Translations under genes and position numbers: made by a program
Source: Dactylosporangium fulvum
Lineage (GTDB): Bacteria > Actinomycetota > Actinomycetes > Mycobacteriales > Micromonosporaceae
Reading direction: 5' to 3'
DNA length: 64,000 bases
Assembly (NCBI RefSeq): GCF_025137375.1
Contig: NZ_CP073720.1
Location: 5,356,501-5,420,500 of the forward strand
The notes under the pieces: generated by a model
Seen by the model: only the letters and a program-made list of their open reading frames with translations
What the model was told of the DNA's origin: nothing
The model's database searches: none
In this document: positions 8,675-16,611 of the stretch, piece by piece
How the letters are laid out: the number at the start of each line of letters is the position of its first letter
Position numbering within the stretch: the stretch's first letter is position 1

Positions 8675-9460
8675 CTACTCCGCCTCGCGGAGCTCCGCCA
8701 GCCGGGCCTCGATCTCGGCGAGCTCGGCCCGCAGCCGCTCGGCCTGGGTCTCGGCCTCGGCCCGCGCGGCGGCGACGATCTCCTCGACGGCCTCGTGGAC
8801 GCCGGGGACGTCGAGCATGCCGACCATCTTCAGCGCCTCGCTGGCCTTGATGATGTACGGCTTGGCGAGCGACTTCGCGCCCTGGTTGGCCGCGACGGTC
8901 CACTCACCGTCGGCGTAGGCGAGCGTGACGGTCAGACCCGCGGGGGCCTTCGCCTTCGCCACGGCCTTCTTCGCCGGGACCGACTTCGCGGCGGGCTTCG
9001 CCGGCTCCGCGGCCTCGGGCTTGTCGGACTTCTCCTCGGCCTTCTCCGCCTTGTCGGGCTTCGGGGCGGCCGCCTGAACTTCCGGCGCGTCCTTCGCCGG
9101 GGCGGGAGCGTCGCCGGTCGGAGCGGCCGCGGTGTCGGTGGCGCCGGCGGTGGACAGGGCTGGCACTGGGGTCTCCTCACGAGGGGCTGGAACTGCGGGG
9201 GCCTTCTTCGCTGGCGCCTTCGGAGCGATCGCCAGGTCAGTGGGGGAGAAGGGCAGCTCGTCGCGGCCGAACCGCACGACGACCCACTCGTCGGACAAGT
9301 CGGGGTCGGTCAACGCCACGACCTGCCCCAACTGCCCGGCGATCTGCCCGGCGGCCTCGGTGAACACGACCTTCGGTTTCCGGCCGGCCGCGAGAGTGTC
9401 CCGGATCTGCTCCAGATCCACTGTCGACAACCCCTTGGCCGCGGTCCGCGCGGCAACCAT
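8675..9460 (-). CDS. Conserved actinobacterial protein with Ala/Pro/Lys linker
   Basis: 261 residues in three parts: an N-terminal domain of about 80 residues (VDLEQIRDTLAAGRKPKVVF ... GRDELPFSPTDLAI) that I recognise as widespread in actinobacteria without known function, a long Ala/Pro/Lys/Glu-rich disordered linker, and a C-terminal domain ending in a charged coiled coil (EAETQAERLRAELAEIEARL). The linker often causes such proteins to be misnamed translation initiation factor. The ATG at 9460 is preferred over 9487 because GGAGG lies 5 bases upstream. A 12-bp unit is repeated three times across its stop (about 8650-8685). Confidence 0.75.
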   Translation of the reverse strand: MVAARTAAKGLSTVDLEQIRDTLAAGRKPKVVFTEAAGQIAGQLGQVVALTDPDLSDEWVVVRFGRDELPFSPTDLAIAPKAPAKKAPAVPAPREETPVPALSTAGATDTAAAPTGDAPAPAKDAPEVQAAAPKPDKAEKAEEKSDKPEAAEPAKPAAKSVPAKKAVAKAKAPAGLTVTLAYADGEWTVAANQGAKSLAKPYIIKASEALKMVGMLDVPGVHEAVEEIVAAARAEAETQAERLRAELAEIEARLAELREAE

Positions 9461-9564
9461 GGCATCCTCCAACCCCGAATCGAACATGTGTCGGAATGTT
9501 CATACCAGCCACCACCGACATTTTCCGAACGCGACACACCGTACGGCAGGGGAGAAGCACAGAA

Positions 9565-9966
9565 TCAGGGGAGTTCGTCGATCTCGGCGTGCGGGTCCAA
9601 CGACCGCAGCATCTCCGCCCGGTCGGTGACGATCGCCCAGCCCGGACGGGCCTGCGCACGCCGGACCACGTGCGCCGCGGCGACCAGCGCCGGCCCACCC
9701 TCACCGGCGAGCAACCGACCGCTGTCGACCGCGTCCGCCGCGGTCAGGTCGTCGACCACGACCACCGGCAGGGTCAGCAGCACCTGCAGCACGTCATAGT
9801 CCTTCGGAGACGTCTGCGCCCACGCCTCGGCGAGCGCCGCCGCCGGCACGGCCAGCACCACACCCCGGTCCACGGCGTGCCACACGATCGCCGACGAATA
9901 CGGCTTGCCCGCAACGAACCCCAGGATCGCGGAACTGTCGAGGATGCGCCCGCCGACCGCGGTCAC
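9565..9966 (-). CDS. PIN-domain toxin (VapC-like)
   Basis: 133-residue small PIN-fold protein: an acidic residue after the first strand (RILDSSAILGF), a mid Glu (ALAEAW), Asp in ADAVDSGRLL and a final Asp in WAIVTDRAEML give the acidic Mg-binding site of VapC RNases. The GTG start at 9966 overlaps the TGA of the upstream ribbon-helix-helix gene (GTGA). With that neighbour it makes a type II toxin-antitoxin module. RNA target unknown. Confidence 0.8.
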   Translation of the reverse strand: MTAVGGRILDSSAILGFVAGKPYSSAIVWHAVDRGVVLAVPAAALAEAWAQTSPKDYDVLQVLLTLPVVVVDDLTAADAVDSGRLLAGEGGPALVAAAHVVRRAQARPGWAIVTDRAEMLRSLDPHAEIDELP

Positions 9967-10226
9967 GACACCGTCCCGCCGGTAGGTGCCACCCCCAGCA
10001 CCTCCCGCGCCCACGCGTGGTGCTCCGGGTCCAGCCGCACCCCACGCTGCGCGTACAACTCGTTCAACGCCAGCAACGCACGGTCCCGGGCCAACCGGCC
10101 CCGCACCGCCTCGGCCACATACGCCGACACCGACTCGGCGCCGCCCGCGTCGACGAGCCGCCGCACGGCCGCGGCCTCGTCCGCGGGCATCGTCACGGTG
10201 ACCCGCTCCTTGCGCACCTCACGCAT
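9963..10226 (-). CDS. Ribbon-helix-helix antitoxin (VapB-like)
   Basis: 87 residues. The N-terminus (REVRKERVTVTMPADEAAAV) is a beta strand followed by two helices as in ribbon-helix-helix DNA-binding antitoxins; the C-terminal half would wrap the toxin. Start at ATG 10226 rather than 10259 because it gives the standard short arm before the RHH strand. Translationally coupled to the PIN toxin; expected to repress its own operon (family knowledge). Confidence 0.75.
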   Translation of the reverse strand: MREVRKERVTVTMPADEAAAVRRLVDAGGAESVSAYVAEAVRGRLARDRALLALNELYAQRGVRLDPEHHAWAREVLGVAPTGGTVS

Positions 10227-10415
10227 ACCATCAGGGTACCGGCCGCATACACCGATCACCTAGCGTCGTGCCACCTCACCGGGTGACATCCCTGCCACCT
10301 GCACCGACACGACACCAGCGTCCGACGGTCGATGACCCTACGTCGCTGCGCGTCGACATTCGCCGGCGTCCGATTTTCAAGGCCCTGGCGCGGACTCCTC
10401 GTACCGTCGGTGCCC

Positions 10416-10811
10416 GTGGCACCTACATTCAACGCGATCGGCCTTGCGGTGGCCGACATGGCAGCATCCCTTTCCTTCTACCGCCGGCTCGGCCTGGAGT
10501 TCCCGGCCGGTGCCGAGCAGGACCCGCACGCCGAGGCGACAGTCGCCGGAGGCATCCGTCTCATGTGGGATACACACGCCTCGTTGCAGTCCTTCGACCC
10601 GGACTACCAGCCGGGGCCACCCTCCGGCGGCTGGGCCTTCCTGTGCTCCGATCCGGCTGAGGTCGACAGCTCCTACGCCGACCTGGTCGCCGCCGGGCAC
10701 CCGCCGGTCAAAGCGCCCTGGGACGCCCCGTGGGGACAGCGTTATGCACAGGTGCGAGACCCGGACGGCAACGTCGTGGACCTTTTCGCCTGGTCAAAGT
10801 CATCGGAGTAG
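10416..10811 (+). CDS. VOC-family (glyoxalase-like) protein
   Basis: 131 residues with a single vicinal-oxygen-chelate domain: opening NAIGLAVADMAASLSFYRRLG, centre with FLCSDPAEVDSSY, and closing RDPDGNVVDLFAW. Two such beta-alpha repeats bind a metal in glyoxalases, dioxygenases and bleomycin-type resistance proteins; the ligands here cannot be assigned with confidence. GTG at 10416 is used; GTG 10410 is equally possible and neither has a clear ribosome site. Confidence 0.75.
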   Translation: MAPTFNAIGLAVADMAASLSFYRRLGLEFPAGAEQDPHAEATVAGGIRLMWDTHASLQSFDPDYQPGPPSGGWAFLCSDPAEVDSSYADLVAAGHPPVKAPWDAPWGQRYAQVRDPDGNVVDLFAWSKSSE

Positions 10812-10880
10812 GGCGCTGAGCGGCACGCGTGCAAGATGGGCCTGGTCGGCGTAGCCCGCGTCGGCCGACACCGTCGCGAA
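10800..10880 (-). pseudogene. AraC-family HTH remnant
   Basis: A short minus-strand stretch reads AGYADQAHLAR, the hallmark of the second helix-turn-helix of AraC-type regulators, followed within a few codons by a stop. No AraC gene continues upstream, so this is a leftover of a deleted regulator. It fits the disturbed nature of the 10-20 kb region. Confidence 0.5.
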
Positions 10881-10935
10881 CGGCTGGCCGGCCCGGGATC
10901 CACCAGGCGTACCGGTGTATGCAGGCCCGCTTCGG

Positions 10936-11280
10936 TCAGCAGCCTTGATCGATGACGTCATGGAGGTACTGCACGGCGAGCTTCTCGGCATTGTGGCGCC
11001 GTTCAACGATCACTCCGCCGGCATCGGACCATCGGCGGTAGAGATCGACGGCGGCGTGGAGCATGTCCGCCGACGGCGCGGGCGCATCCGCGACAAGATT
11101 TTCCGCAAAATTGCCCCGCAAAACCTGCGCGAAGCGCAAGCCGCCGTGGCTCCGGTCGTCCGGGAAGGAGGTCACCGAACACCACGAGACGCCCTTGGAA
11201 TCCGTATCAACCGGCCGGCCGGCCGAACGGGCGGAGAGGGCACTCCCGACGGGAAGCTCAAGACGTTCGATAATGCACAT
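10936..11280 (-). CDS. Hypothetical protein
   Basis: 114 residues from ATG 11280, not recognised. The C-terminal part looks like a normal soluble helical protein (SADMLHAAVDLYRRWSDAGG then VIVERRHNAEKLAVQYLHDV). Third-position GC is lower than in neighbours, consistent with acquired DNA. The ribosome site is weak, so the gene may be a fragment. Confidence 0.4.
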   Translation of the reverse strand: MCIIERLELPVGSALSARSAGRPVDTDSKGVSWCSVTSFPDDRSHGGLRFAQVLRGNFAENLVADAPAPSADMLHAAVDLYRRWSDAGGVIVERRHNAEKLAVQYLHDVIDQGC

Positions 11281-11554
11281 TATGTCAACCAACCTGGGTT
11301 TCGGCCGTACCACCGCAGAGACGGACCGCTGCCAGATCCGGCGGGACGACCGCACTCGGCGCGGCCGTCTGCGCGGATGATGAGGACCGACGGTCAAGAG
11401 GTGCCCGAGGCTAGACCGCTCGGTTCAATCGAGCCGCCCCGCAGGGCGGCGGCGCCTGAACAAGCAGCTCGTCGTGCAGATCCGCCAGTCCCTACCGCGA
11501 GACCAACTCGCCGTCGTTCATCTTGGTCTGTTTGCTGGGCATAGAGTGGGCCGC
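11281..11554. other. Intergenic gap, no gene seen
   Basis: 274 bp between the hypothetical minus-strand gene and the tandem VOC gene. It holds a GC-rich hairpin near 11430-11453 and a fortuitous tRNA T-arm-like stem, but no supported gene. Confidence 0.5.
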
Positions 11555-12292
11555 ATGGCGCTGCGACTTGTTCAGGCGAATTTTAAGGCCCGGGATGACG
11601 CGGCGCTCGGCCGGTTCTGGGCGGAGGCGCTCGGGTGGGTTTCCCGCTCGGGGCACGGTGCGACCAGCGCTGCACCCGTGGGCTTCGTCTGGACGGACCC
11701 CGACGCCCCTGTCTGCGTCGATGTCATCGCCGTCCCGGATCCCGAAACGGTGAAGTACCGCGTACACCTCGAACTCGCCACCACCTCGGCGGCCCATCAG
11801 ACAGAGTTGATCGCGCGCCTGAAGGAGCTCGGTGCGACACCCGCCGATGTGGGCCAGGACGACGTCCCCCGGACGGTGCTGGCCGACCCTGAGGGCAACG
11901 TGTTCTGCGTGCTGGAGCCTCGGGAGATCTACCGGGACACCGGGCCGATCGCCGCGGTGGTGGTCGACTGCGCGGACCCGCGGGCCATGGCCCGGTTCTG
12001 GGGCGAGGCGATGGACTGGACCCTGCACGAGGTGACCGACGATCATGCGCTGCTGCGCTCCGCCAAGGATGTCGGGCCGTATCTGGAGTTCCTCCGCACG
12101 CCCCACCTGAAGGACATCCGGCACCGCGTCCATCTCGACGTTGTGCCGTATCGCGGCGACGATCAAACGGCGGAGGTGGCCCGGCTGCAGACCCTCGGCG
12201 CGACGCCCGCCGACGTCGGCCAGGGCGACGTCCCGTGGATCGTCCTCGCCGACCCGGAGGGCAACGAGTTCTGCGTCCTCGCCCCGGCCTGA
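11555..12292 (+). CDS. Tandem VOC-domain protein
   Basis: 245 residues made of two homologous VOC/glyoxalase-like halves (about 1-125 and 130-245). Each ends with nearly the same block: ELGATPADVGQDDVPRTVLA in the first half and a matching block ending DPEGNEFCVL in the second, so the gene arose by internal duplication. Such proteins often act as small-molecule binding or resistance factors; no substrate can be assigned. ATG 11555 begins the first domain directly. Confidence 0.8.
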   Translation: MALRLVQANFKARDDAALGRFWAEALGWVSRSGHGATSAAPVGFVWTDPDAPVCVDVIAVPDPETVKYRVHLELATTSAAHQTELIARLKELGATPADVGQDDVPRTVLADPEGNVFCVLEPREIYRDTGPIAAVVVDCADPRAMARFWGEAMDWTLHEVTDDHALLRSAKDVGPYLEFLRTPHLKDIRHRVHLDVVPYRGDDQTAEVARLQTLGATPADVGQGDVPWIVLADPEGNEFCVLAPA

Positions 12293-12386
12293 CGCGGAGC
12301 CTCCCCCGCCCGCGTGCCAGACCAGACGCACCACGCTGCCGTAGATCACCCGATTGGATCGGCGGCGTCCCGGCATCCCGTAAGGT

Positions 12387-12398
12387 GATAGATCTATC
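12387..12398. promoter_or_regulatory. Palindrome, likely TetR operator
   Basis: Perfect 12-bp palindrome GATAGATCTATC in an AT-rich patch 52 bases before the coupled small ORF and 144 bases before the TetR gene. Position and symmetry suit an autoregulatory operator; binding is inferred. Confidence 0.5.
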
Positions 12399-12450
12399 CG
12401 CTTTCGTGTACGGTGGAGGTGCCGAAGAGGTCGTGGAGTAAGGAGTGCCC

Positions 12451-12546
12451 GTGTCACACAGGCTCCGGCTGCGCCGGGAAGGAGCCGCCGTACCGCCTGC
12501 CTGCAGGGTCCGGCACCTCTCGGTGCTGGACGTCGTCCCGGTATGA
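12451..12546 (+). CDS. 31-residue leader ORF coupled to TetR gene
   Basis: GTG at 12451 with AAGGAG five bases upstream (12440-12445), 31 codons, and a TGA whose first bases overlap the TetR ATG (ATGA, 12543-12546). The peptide is Arg-rich at its start (VSHRLRLRREGA) and hydrophobic at its end (HLSVLDVVPV). The strong ribosome site contrasts with the absence of one directly before the TetR start, so translation of the regulator probably depends on this ORF. No homologue recognised. Confidence 0.55.
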   Translation: MSHRLRLRREGAAVPPACRVRHLSVLDVVPV

Positions 12547-13187
12547 CCCAGGGCACCGGGCGTCCGCTGCGGGCGGACGCGGAGCGCAACCGCCGGCTGG
12601 TCCTGCAGACCGCCGGCCGGATGCTCGCCGAGCGCGGCACCGCCGTCACCCTCAACGAGGTGGCACGGGAGGCGGGGGTCGGCGTCGGCACGGTCTACCG
12701 CCGCTTCCCGGACCTGCAGGCACTGATCAACACGCTGTACGCCGAGCGACTCACCACCTTCCGGCAGCTCGCGGCGGACGCGGCACAACAGGAGGAGCCC
12801 GGCCGGGCGCTGCGGCACTACCTGCTGGCGGCGGCCACACGGCGGGCCGAGGACCCGGCGCTCGAGCTGATCCTCGAGCACGCGAGCCTCGACCAGCCGG
12901 AGATCGCGGAGATGGCGGACGAGCTCGGCCGCCGCGTGGACGGACTCGTGGAGCGGGCGGTGGCGGCCGGGGCCGTGCGCGCGGACTTCACCAGCTCCGA
13001 CGCGTACAACCTCCTCTACATGCTCGGGACCGTCTCCGACCGCACCGAGCAGATCGCCCCCGGCAACTGGCGCCGCTACGCCGAGGTGCTGCTCACCGGG
13101 TTCGGCCTCCAGGCCAGCCCTGCGGAGCGGACCGAGGCGATGACCGACGAACAGATGCGGCAGGCCGTCTGGCCGAGGCAGCCCTGA
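12543..13187 (+). CDS. TetR-family regulator
   Basis: 214 residues. N-terminal TetR HTH (VTLNEVAREAGVGVGTVYRR, about residues 35-55) and a variable all-helical ligand domain. It is coupled to the 31-codon ORF upstream and followed 77 bases later by a GNAT acetyltransferase, the likeliest regulated neighbour. The palindrome at 12387-12398 is a candidate operator. Ligand unknown. Confidence 0.85.
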   Translation: MTQGTGRPLRADAERNRRLVLQTAGRMLAERGTAVTLNEVAREAGVGVGTVYRRFPDLQALINTLYAERLTTFRQLAADAAQQEEPGRALRHYLLAAATRRAEDPALELILEHASLDQPEIAEMADELGRRVDGLVERAVAAGAVRADFTSSDAYNLLYMLGTVSDRTEQIAPGNWRRYAEVLLTGFGLQASPAERTEAMTDEQMRQAVWPRQP

Positions 13188-13264
13188 CCCTCCCCCGCAC
13201 CGCGACGACGCGAGCCGCCAGAACCCGGCTTGCGCCTATTCACCTCTCCAGGAGTACGTACACC

Positions 13265-13825
13265 ATGTCTCAGCCGATCCTGCGAACCGAACGAATCCAC
13301 CTGGTCCCGCTGTCCGTTGAGCACCTCAAGCACCAGATCGAGCTCGACGCCGACCCCGACGTGATGCGCTACGTCGGCGGAGCCCTCACCCCCGAACAGG
13401 CGGAGCAGGCGCTTCGCGAAGGACTCGCGGACGCCGAGCGGGGCCCGGGCCTGGGGTACTGGGCCGGGTTCGTCGAAGGAAGCTTCGCCGGCTACTGGAT
13501 CCTGCGGCCGCCGGACTCCGACGGCCAGGACCCGATGGAAGGCCAGGGCGAGCTGGGGTACCGGCTCCTCAAGCGCTACTGGCGCCAGGGCCTCGCCAAG
13601 GAGGGCTCGCGCGAACTGCTCCGGTACGGGTTCGAAGACCTCGGCCTGACCAGGATCATGGCCATGGCGGCGGCCGCCAACGAAGCCTCCCGGGCCACGA
13701 TGGCCTCCGTCGGCCTGCACCACGTACGCGACTTCACCGCGGACGCCGGCCACTTCCCGCCGGGCACCGACCTGCGGGGAGTCGAATACGCCCTCACCCG
13801 GGGACAGTGGAACGCCCGGAACTAG
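13265..13825 (+). CDS. GNAT N-acetyltransferase
   Basis: 186 residues of the RimJ/RimL type: LRTERIHLVPLSVEHLKHQI start, acetyl-CoA loop region GYRLLKRYWRQGLAKEGSRE, then EDLGLTRIMAMAAAANEASR and the final strand. It would acetylate an amine on a small molecule or protein N-terminus. ATG 13265 with AGGAG upstream. The stop TAG at 13823-13825 touches the first base of the left inverted repeat of the Tn3-like element, so the element ends directly behind this gene. Confidence 0.85.
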   Translation: MSQPILRTERIHLVPLSVEHLKHQIELDADPDVMRYVGGALTPEQAEQALREGLADAERGPGLGYWAGFVEGSFAGYWILRPPDSDGQDPMEGQGELGYRLLKRYWRQGLAKEGSRELLRYGFEDLGLTRIMAMAAAANEASRATMASVGLHHVRDFTADAGHFPPGTDLRGVEYALTRGQWNARN

Positions 13826-13860
13826 GGCCGGGGCTTGGGGACCAGCGCTCGCCAAAACGG
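13825..13860 (+). repeat. Left terminal inverted repeat of Tn3-like element
   Basis: Reads GGGCCG then GGGCTTGGGGACCAG, then GCTC, one variable base and CCAAAACGG toward the transposase start at 13882. It matches the reverse complement of 18249-18285 at about 34 of 36 positions plus a one-base gap. Confidence 0.7.
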
Positions 13861-13881
13861 CGCTAGAGATGATCTCCGGTC

Positions 13882-14400
13882 GTGAGCAAATTTCTTACTA
13901 CTGCCGAAGAGGCGGTCTACGGGTGTTTCACCGGTCCCCCGGACCAGTCGGTGCTGGAGCGGTTCTTCTTCCTGGATGACGCCGACCCGGACCTGGTGGC
14001 GAAGCGGCGTGGTGATCACAATCGTCTCGGTTTCGCTCTCCAGCTCGTGACTGTGCGTCACCTGGGGAGGTTCCTGGAGGATCCTCTTGACGTTCCCACC
14101 GTGATCGTCGACTACGTGGCGTCCCAGGTCGGAGTCGCGGACCCGTCGTGTGTGAAGGCATACCTGGAGCGGGCCAAGACCAAGTTGGAGCATCACCGGC
14201 GGCACGTCCCGGCTTACCGACCTGCACGTCTCCGTCGCCGCACTGTTGACGGCGCATGCACTCAACGTCGGCATGTCCCCGGTGGTCGACGACGAGGTGC
14301 CGGCGCTGACCCGTGACCGGCTCGCGCACATCGACCAGCACTATCTGCGGCTGGAGAACTACATCGCCGCGAACGCGGTGCTCACTGGAGGCGGTGTCCC
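13882..14400 (+). pseudogene. Tn3-family transposase remnant
   Basis: GTG 13882 opens the characteristic N-terminal domain (VYGCFTGPPDQSVLERFFFL, AKRRGDHNRLGFALQL, FLEDPLDVPTVIVDYV). After about 108 residues the frame jumps at 14210-14216 to an internal segment normally hundreds of residues downstream (TDLHVSVAALLTAHALNVGM, LENYIAANAVL). A large deletion plus frame change has removed the DDE core. The remains lie 15 bases inside the left inverted repeat. Confidence 0.85.
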
Positions 14401-14518
14401 GCGAGATAGCGTGGGCCGAGATGATGGAAGCGCCCTGGGCTGTCGGTGACCAGATCAGTCCGCTTCGGGGCATGATGTTGTCTGACGCGGCGACCCGTCC
14501 GCAGGCAGGATCAATGAC

Positions 14519-15106
14519 ATGAAGAAGCGAGCACTCGTCGTCATCGACGTTCAGGAGTCCTTCCGGCAGCAGCCGATCTGGGCCGCGATCTCCAACCCGG
14601 ATATCGCCAAGCAGGTTTACCGGCTGGCCGAAACGTTCCGTGCCGGCAACGAGAAGATCATCTGGGTGCTACACGCGGAACCCGGCACCGGCAGCGCCTT
14701 CGATCCCGCCTCCGGCTTCGTCCGGCTGATCGACGGACTCACCCCGGCCGAGGGGGAGCCGGTGATCGCGAAGACGTCGCACAACGCCTTCACCACGACC
14801 AACCTGCAGCAGATGCTGACCGAGGCGGGCATCGGCGAAGTAGTGGTTTGCGGCATCCGGACCGAGCAGTGCGTCGAGACCACCGCGCGGGTCGCTTCGG
14901 ACCTCGGCTACGCCGTGACGTTCGTGACCGACGCGACCGCCACCAACCCGATCGAGCACCGGGACGCCCCGGCTGGGCGACCGGTCGACGAGATCCTCGC
15001 CGATCCGCGGACGCTCGGCGTCGACGAGATCCTCGCGCGCACCGAGTACGCCCTGGCGGGCCGGTTCGCCACGATCCGCACCGTCGAGGAGCTGACAGGC
15101 GCGTGA
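14519..15106 (+). CDS. Isochorismatase-family hydrolase
   Basis: 195 residues with the cysteine-hydrolase triad layout: Asp10 in ALVVIDVQ, a Lys in VIAKTSHNAF (about 84) and Cys in CGIRTEQCVETT (about 119), after a typical cis-peptide region. Such enzymes cleave isochorismate, nicotinamide or other amides/ethers; the substrate cannot be chosen here. ATG 14519. Its TGA overlaps the GTG of the following GlxA-type regulator, so the two act together. Cargo of the Tn3-like element. Confidence 0.85.
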   Translation: MKKRALVVIDVQESFRQQPIWAAISNPDIAKQVYRLAETFRAGNEKIIWVLHAEPGTGSAFDPASGFVRLIDGLTPAEGEPVIAKTSHNAFTTTNLQQMLTEAGIGEVVVCGIRTEQCVETTARVASDLGYAVTFVTDATATNPIEHRDAPAGRPVDEILADPRTLGVDEILARTEYALAGRFATIRTVEELTGA

Positions 15107-16017
15107 CCACCGTCGTCTTCCTGCTCGCCCCGCACGTGCACCTGCTCGATCTGGCCGGACCCGCCCAGGCGTTCTCGTCCGCGTCTGACCACGGCCAGCA
15201 CTACGAGCTGCGCTATGTGGGCGAGCAGGAGGACGTCCCGACGAGGCAGGGCGTGCCGCTACGGGCGGCGACCGAGTGGCCAGCGCTGACCGCAGACGAT
15301 CTCATCGTCGTGCCGGGCTGGCGTGCAGGGACATCAGATCACCGGGTGAAGTTCGGGCCACGGACGCTAGAACGGCTGCGCGAACACCACCGCCGGGGCG
15401 GGACAGTGGCCAGCGTCTGCGCAGGAGCGTTCGCCCTCGGGGAGGCCGGGCTGCTCGACGGGCGCCGCTGCACCACCCACCACGACCTGCAGGACGAACT
15501 GGCCACCGCCTATACGGCCGCGGTCGTCGTCCGCGATGTCCTCTACGTCGTCGACTGCCGCGTGGGCGCGGTAGTCACCTCCGCGGGCATCGCCAGCGGC
15601 ATCGACCTCGCCCTGCACCTGCTTGCCCAGCGGCACGGGCCCGCGTTCGCCGCGCGCATCGCCCGCGAGATGGTGGTCTACGTGCGGCGCAACGGCGACG
15701 AAAAGCAGGAAAGTGCGATGTTACGGCACCGGACCCACGTCAGCGACGCCGTGCATCGGGTCCAAGACGTCATAGACACGCGGTACGCCGAAAGCCTCCC
15801 CCTGGCGGAGCTGGCCGCGTCCGGTGGAGTCAGTGAACGCACGCTGACCCGGCTATTCGGTCGGGCGCTCGGCATGACGCCGTTGCGCTACCAGCAGCTA
15901 CTGCGGCTGGAACGCGCCGAGCACCTCATCGGGCACGGCGCCACGGTGGAGGCAGCGGCCCGGGCGGTCGGCTTCGAGGACGCACGGATGCTGCGGAGGC
16001 TGCGCAGCCGCGTGTGA
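15103..16017 (+). CDS. GlxA-type regulator: DJ-1/PfpI domain plus AraC HTH
   Basis: 304 residues. N-terminal class-I-amidotransferase-like domain (about 1-185) with the nucleophile-elbow sequence ASVCAGAFALGEAG, then AraC HTH pair (LAELAASGGVSERTLTRLFG and AARAVGFEDARMLRR). GTG 15103 overlaps the hydrolase stop. The protein stops right inside the second HTH (RMLRRLRSRV), about 15-20 residues before the usual family end, suggesting a 3' truncation or frameshift at the edge of a rearranged segment. Likely controls the coupled hydrolase. Confidence 0.8.
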   Translation: MTTVVFLLAPHVHLLDLAGPAQAFSSASDHGQHYELRYVGEQEDVPTRQGVPLRAATEWPALTADDLIVVPGWRAGTSDHRVKFGPRTLERLREHHRRGGTVASVCAGAFALGEAGLLDGRRCTTHHDLQDELATAYTAAVVVRDVLYVVDCRVGAVVTSAGIASGIDLALHLLAQRHGPAFAARIAREMVVYVRRNGDEKQESAMLRHRTHVSDAVHRVQDVIDTRYAESLPLAELAASGGVSERTLTRLFGRALGMTPLRYQQLLRLERAEHLIGHGATVEAAARAVGFEDARMLRRLRSRV

Positions 16018-16071
16018 CCTTCGGAGGTCTACGCGCTGAATCTTCGCCGGTAAGTGGCGGAGCGCTCGAAG

Positions 16072-16380
16072 TCACAGCGGCAGAGAGCGCCGCTTGGTTT
16101 GGGCCGGTCGGCCGTTGTTGAAGGCCGTGATGTACCCGGCCGGCGGGTGCCAGTTGGACGACCAGGGGTGTTCCTTGACGCCTTGGACGAAGCGCTTGAG
16201 GTGTTCTACCTCGTCGGCGTTGTGGGTGAGGCAGAACTGCAGCTCGTGCGCGGCCTGAAAGACGCCGTAGCCGCTGCACTCGAGCGACATTCGGGCGGCG
16301 CGGCCGAATGCCAGCGCTGGCGCGATGTCCTCGAAGAAGTACCAGTGCCCGTTGGGTCCGAACCCGACGCCGTATCCGCG
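16072..16380 (-). pseudogene. Hypothetical protein C-terminal fragment
   Basis: About 100 residues of protein-like minus-strand sequence (FGPNGHWYFFEDIAPALAFG, QAAHELQFCLTHNADEVEHL, HPWSSNWHPPAGYITAFNNG) with no recognisable family and no start. Upstream of 16380 the opposite strand encodes a resolvase tail, so the 5' part was replaced. Confidence 0.45.
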
Positions 16381-16389
16381 CCGGACGAT

Positions 16390-16599
16390 GCGGTCTTCAC
16401 CGCTCGCGCCGCGAATGCCCGCGCCGTCGCCGAGGCCAAGGGCCGCCCCGTCGCCCACCCCGCCGACAAGATCGAGTACGCGCGGCTGCTCAAGGCACAG
16501 GGCGCCAGCCTCGGCACCATCGCCACCAAGACCGGCATCCCCAAGACCTCGCTGCACCGCTACCTCGTAGACGACACGAGTGCGACCGTTCAGAGCTGA
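16390..16599 (+). pseudogene. Serine resolvase C-terminal remnant
   Basis: The last 65 or so codons match the linker and DNA-binding HTH of Tn3-type resolvases (NARAVAEAKGRPVAHPADKI, LLKAQGASLGTIATKTGIPK, then TSLHRYL). The catalytic serine domain is absent. Complements the transposase remnant at 13.9 kb and supports a decayed Tn3-family element. Confidence 0.7.
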
Positions 16600-16611
16600 G
16601 CAGCCTGCATC

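Noticed and set aside
8650..8685. Three 12-bp tandem units as a possible minisatellite or CRISPR-like repeat
   Set aside because: Only three copies without spacers, overlapping the stop of a gene; simple slippage is enough.
11420..11440. tRNA-like T arm (GCTCG-GTTCAAT-CGAGC)
   Set aside because: The loop is out of register for TTCRANY and no acceptor, D or anticodon stems can be drawn around it.
11474..12691. Minus-strand frame opposite the tandem VOC gene
   Set aside because: It mirrors the well-supported plus-strand VOC duplication and has no family similarity.
16054..16390. N-terminal two thirds of a plus-strand frame ending in the resolvase tail
   Set aside because: This part has no resolvase similarity; the minus strand shows protein-like sequence instead, so only the C-terminal fragment was annotated.
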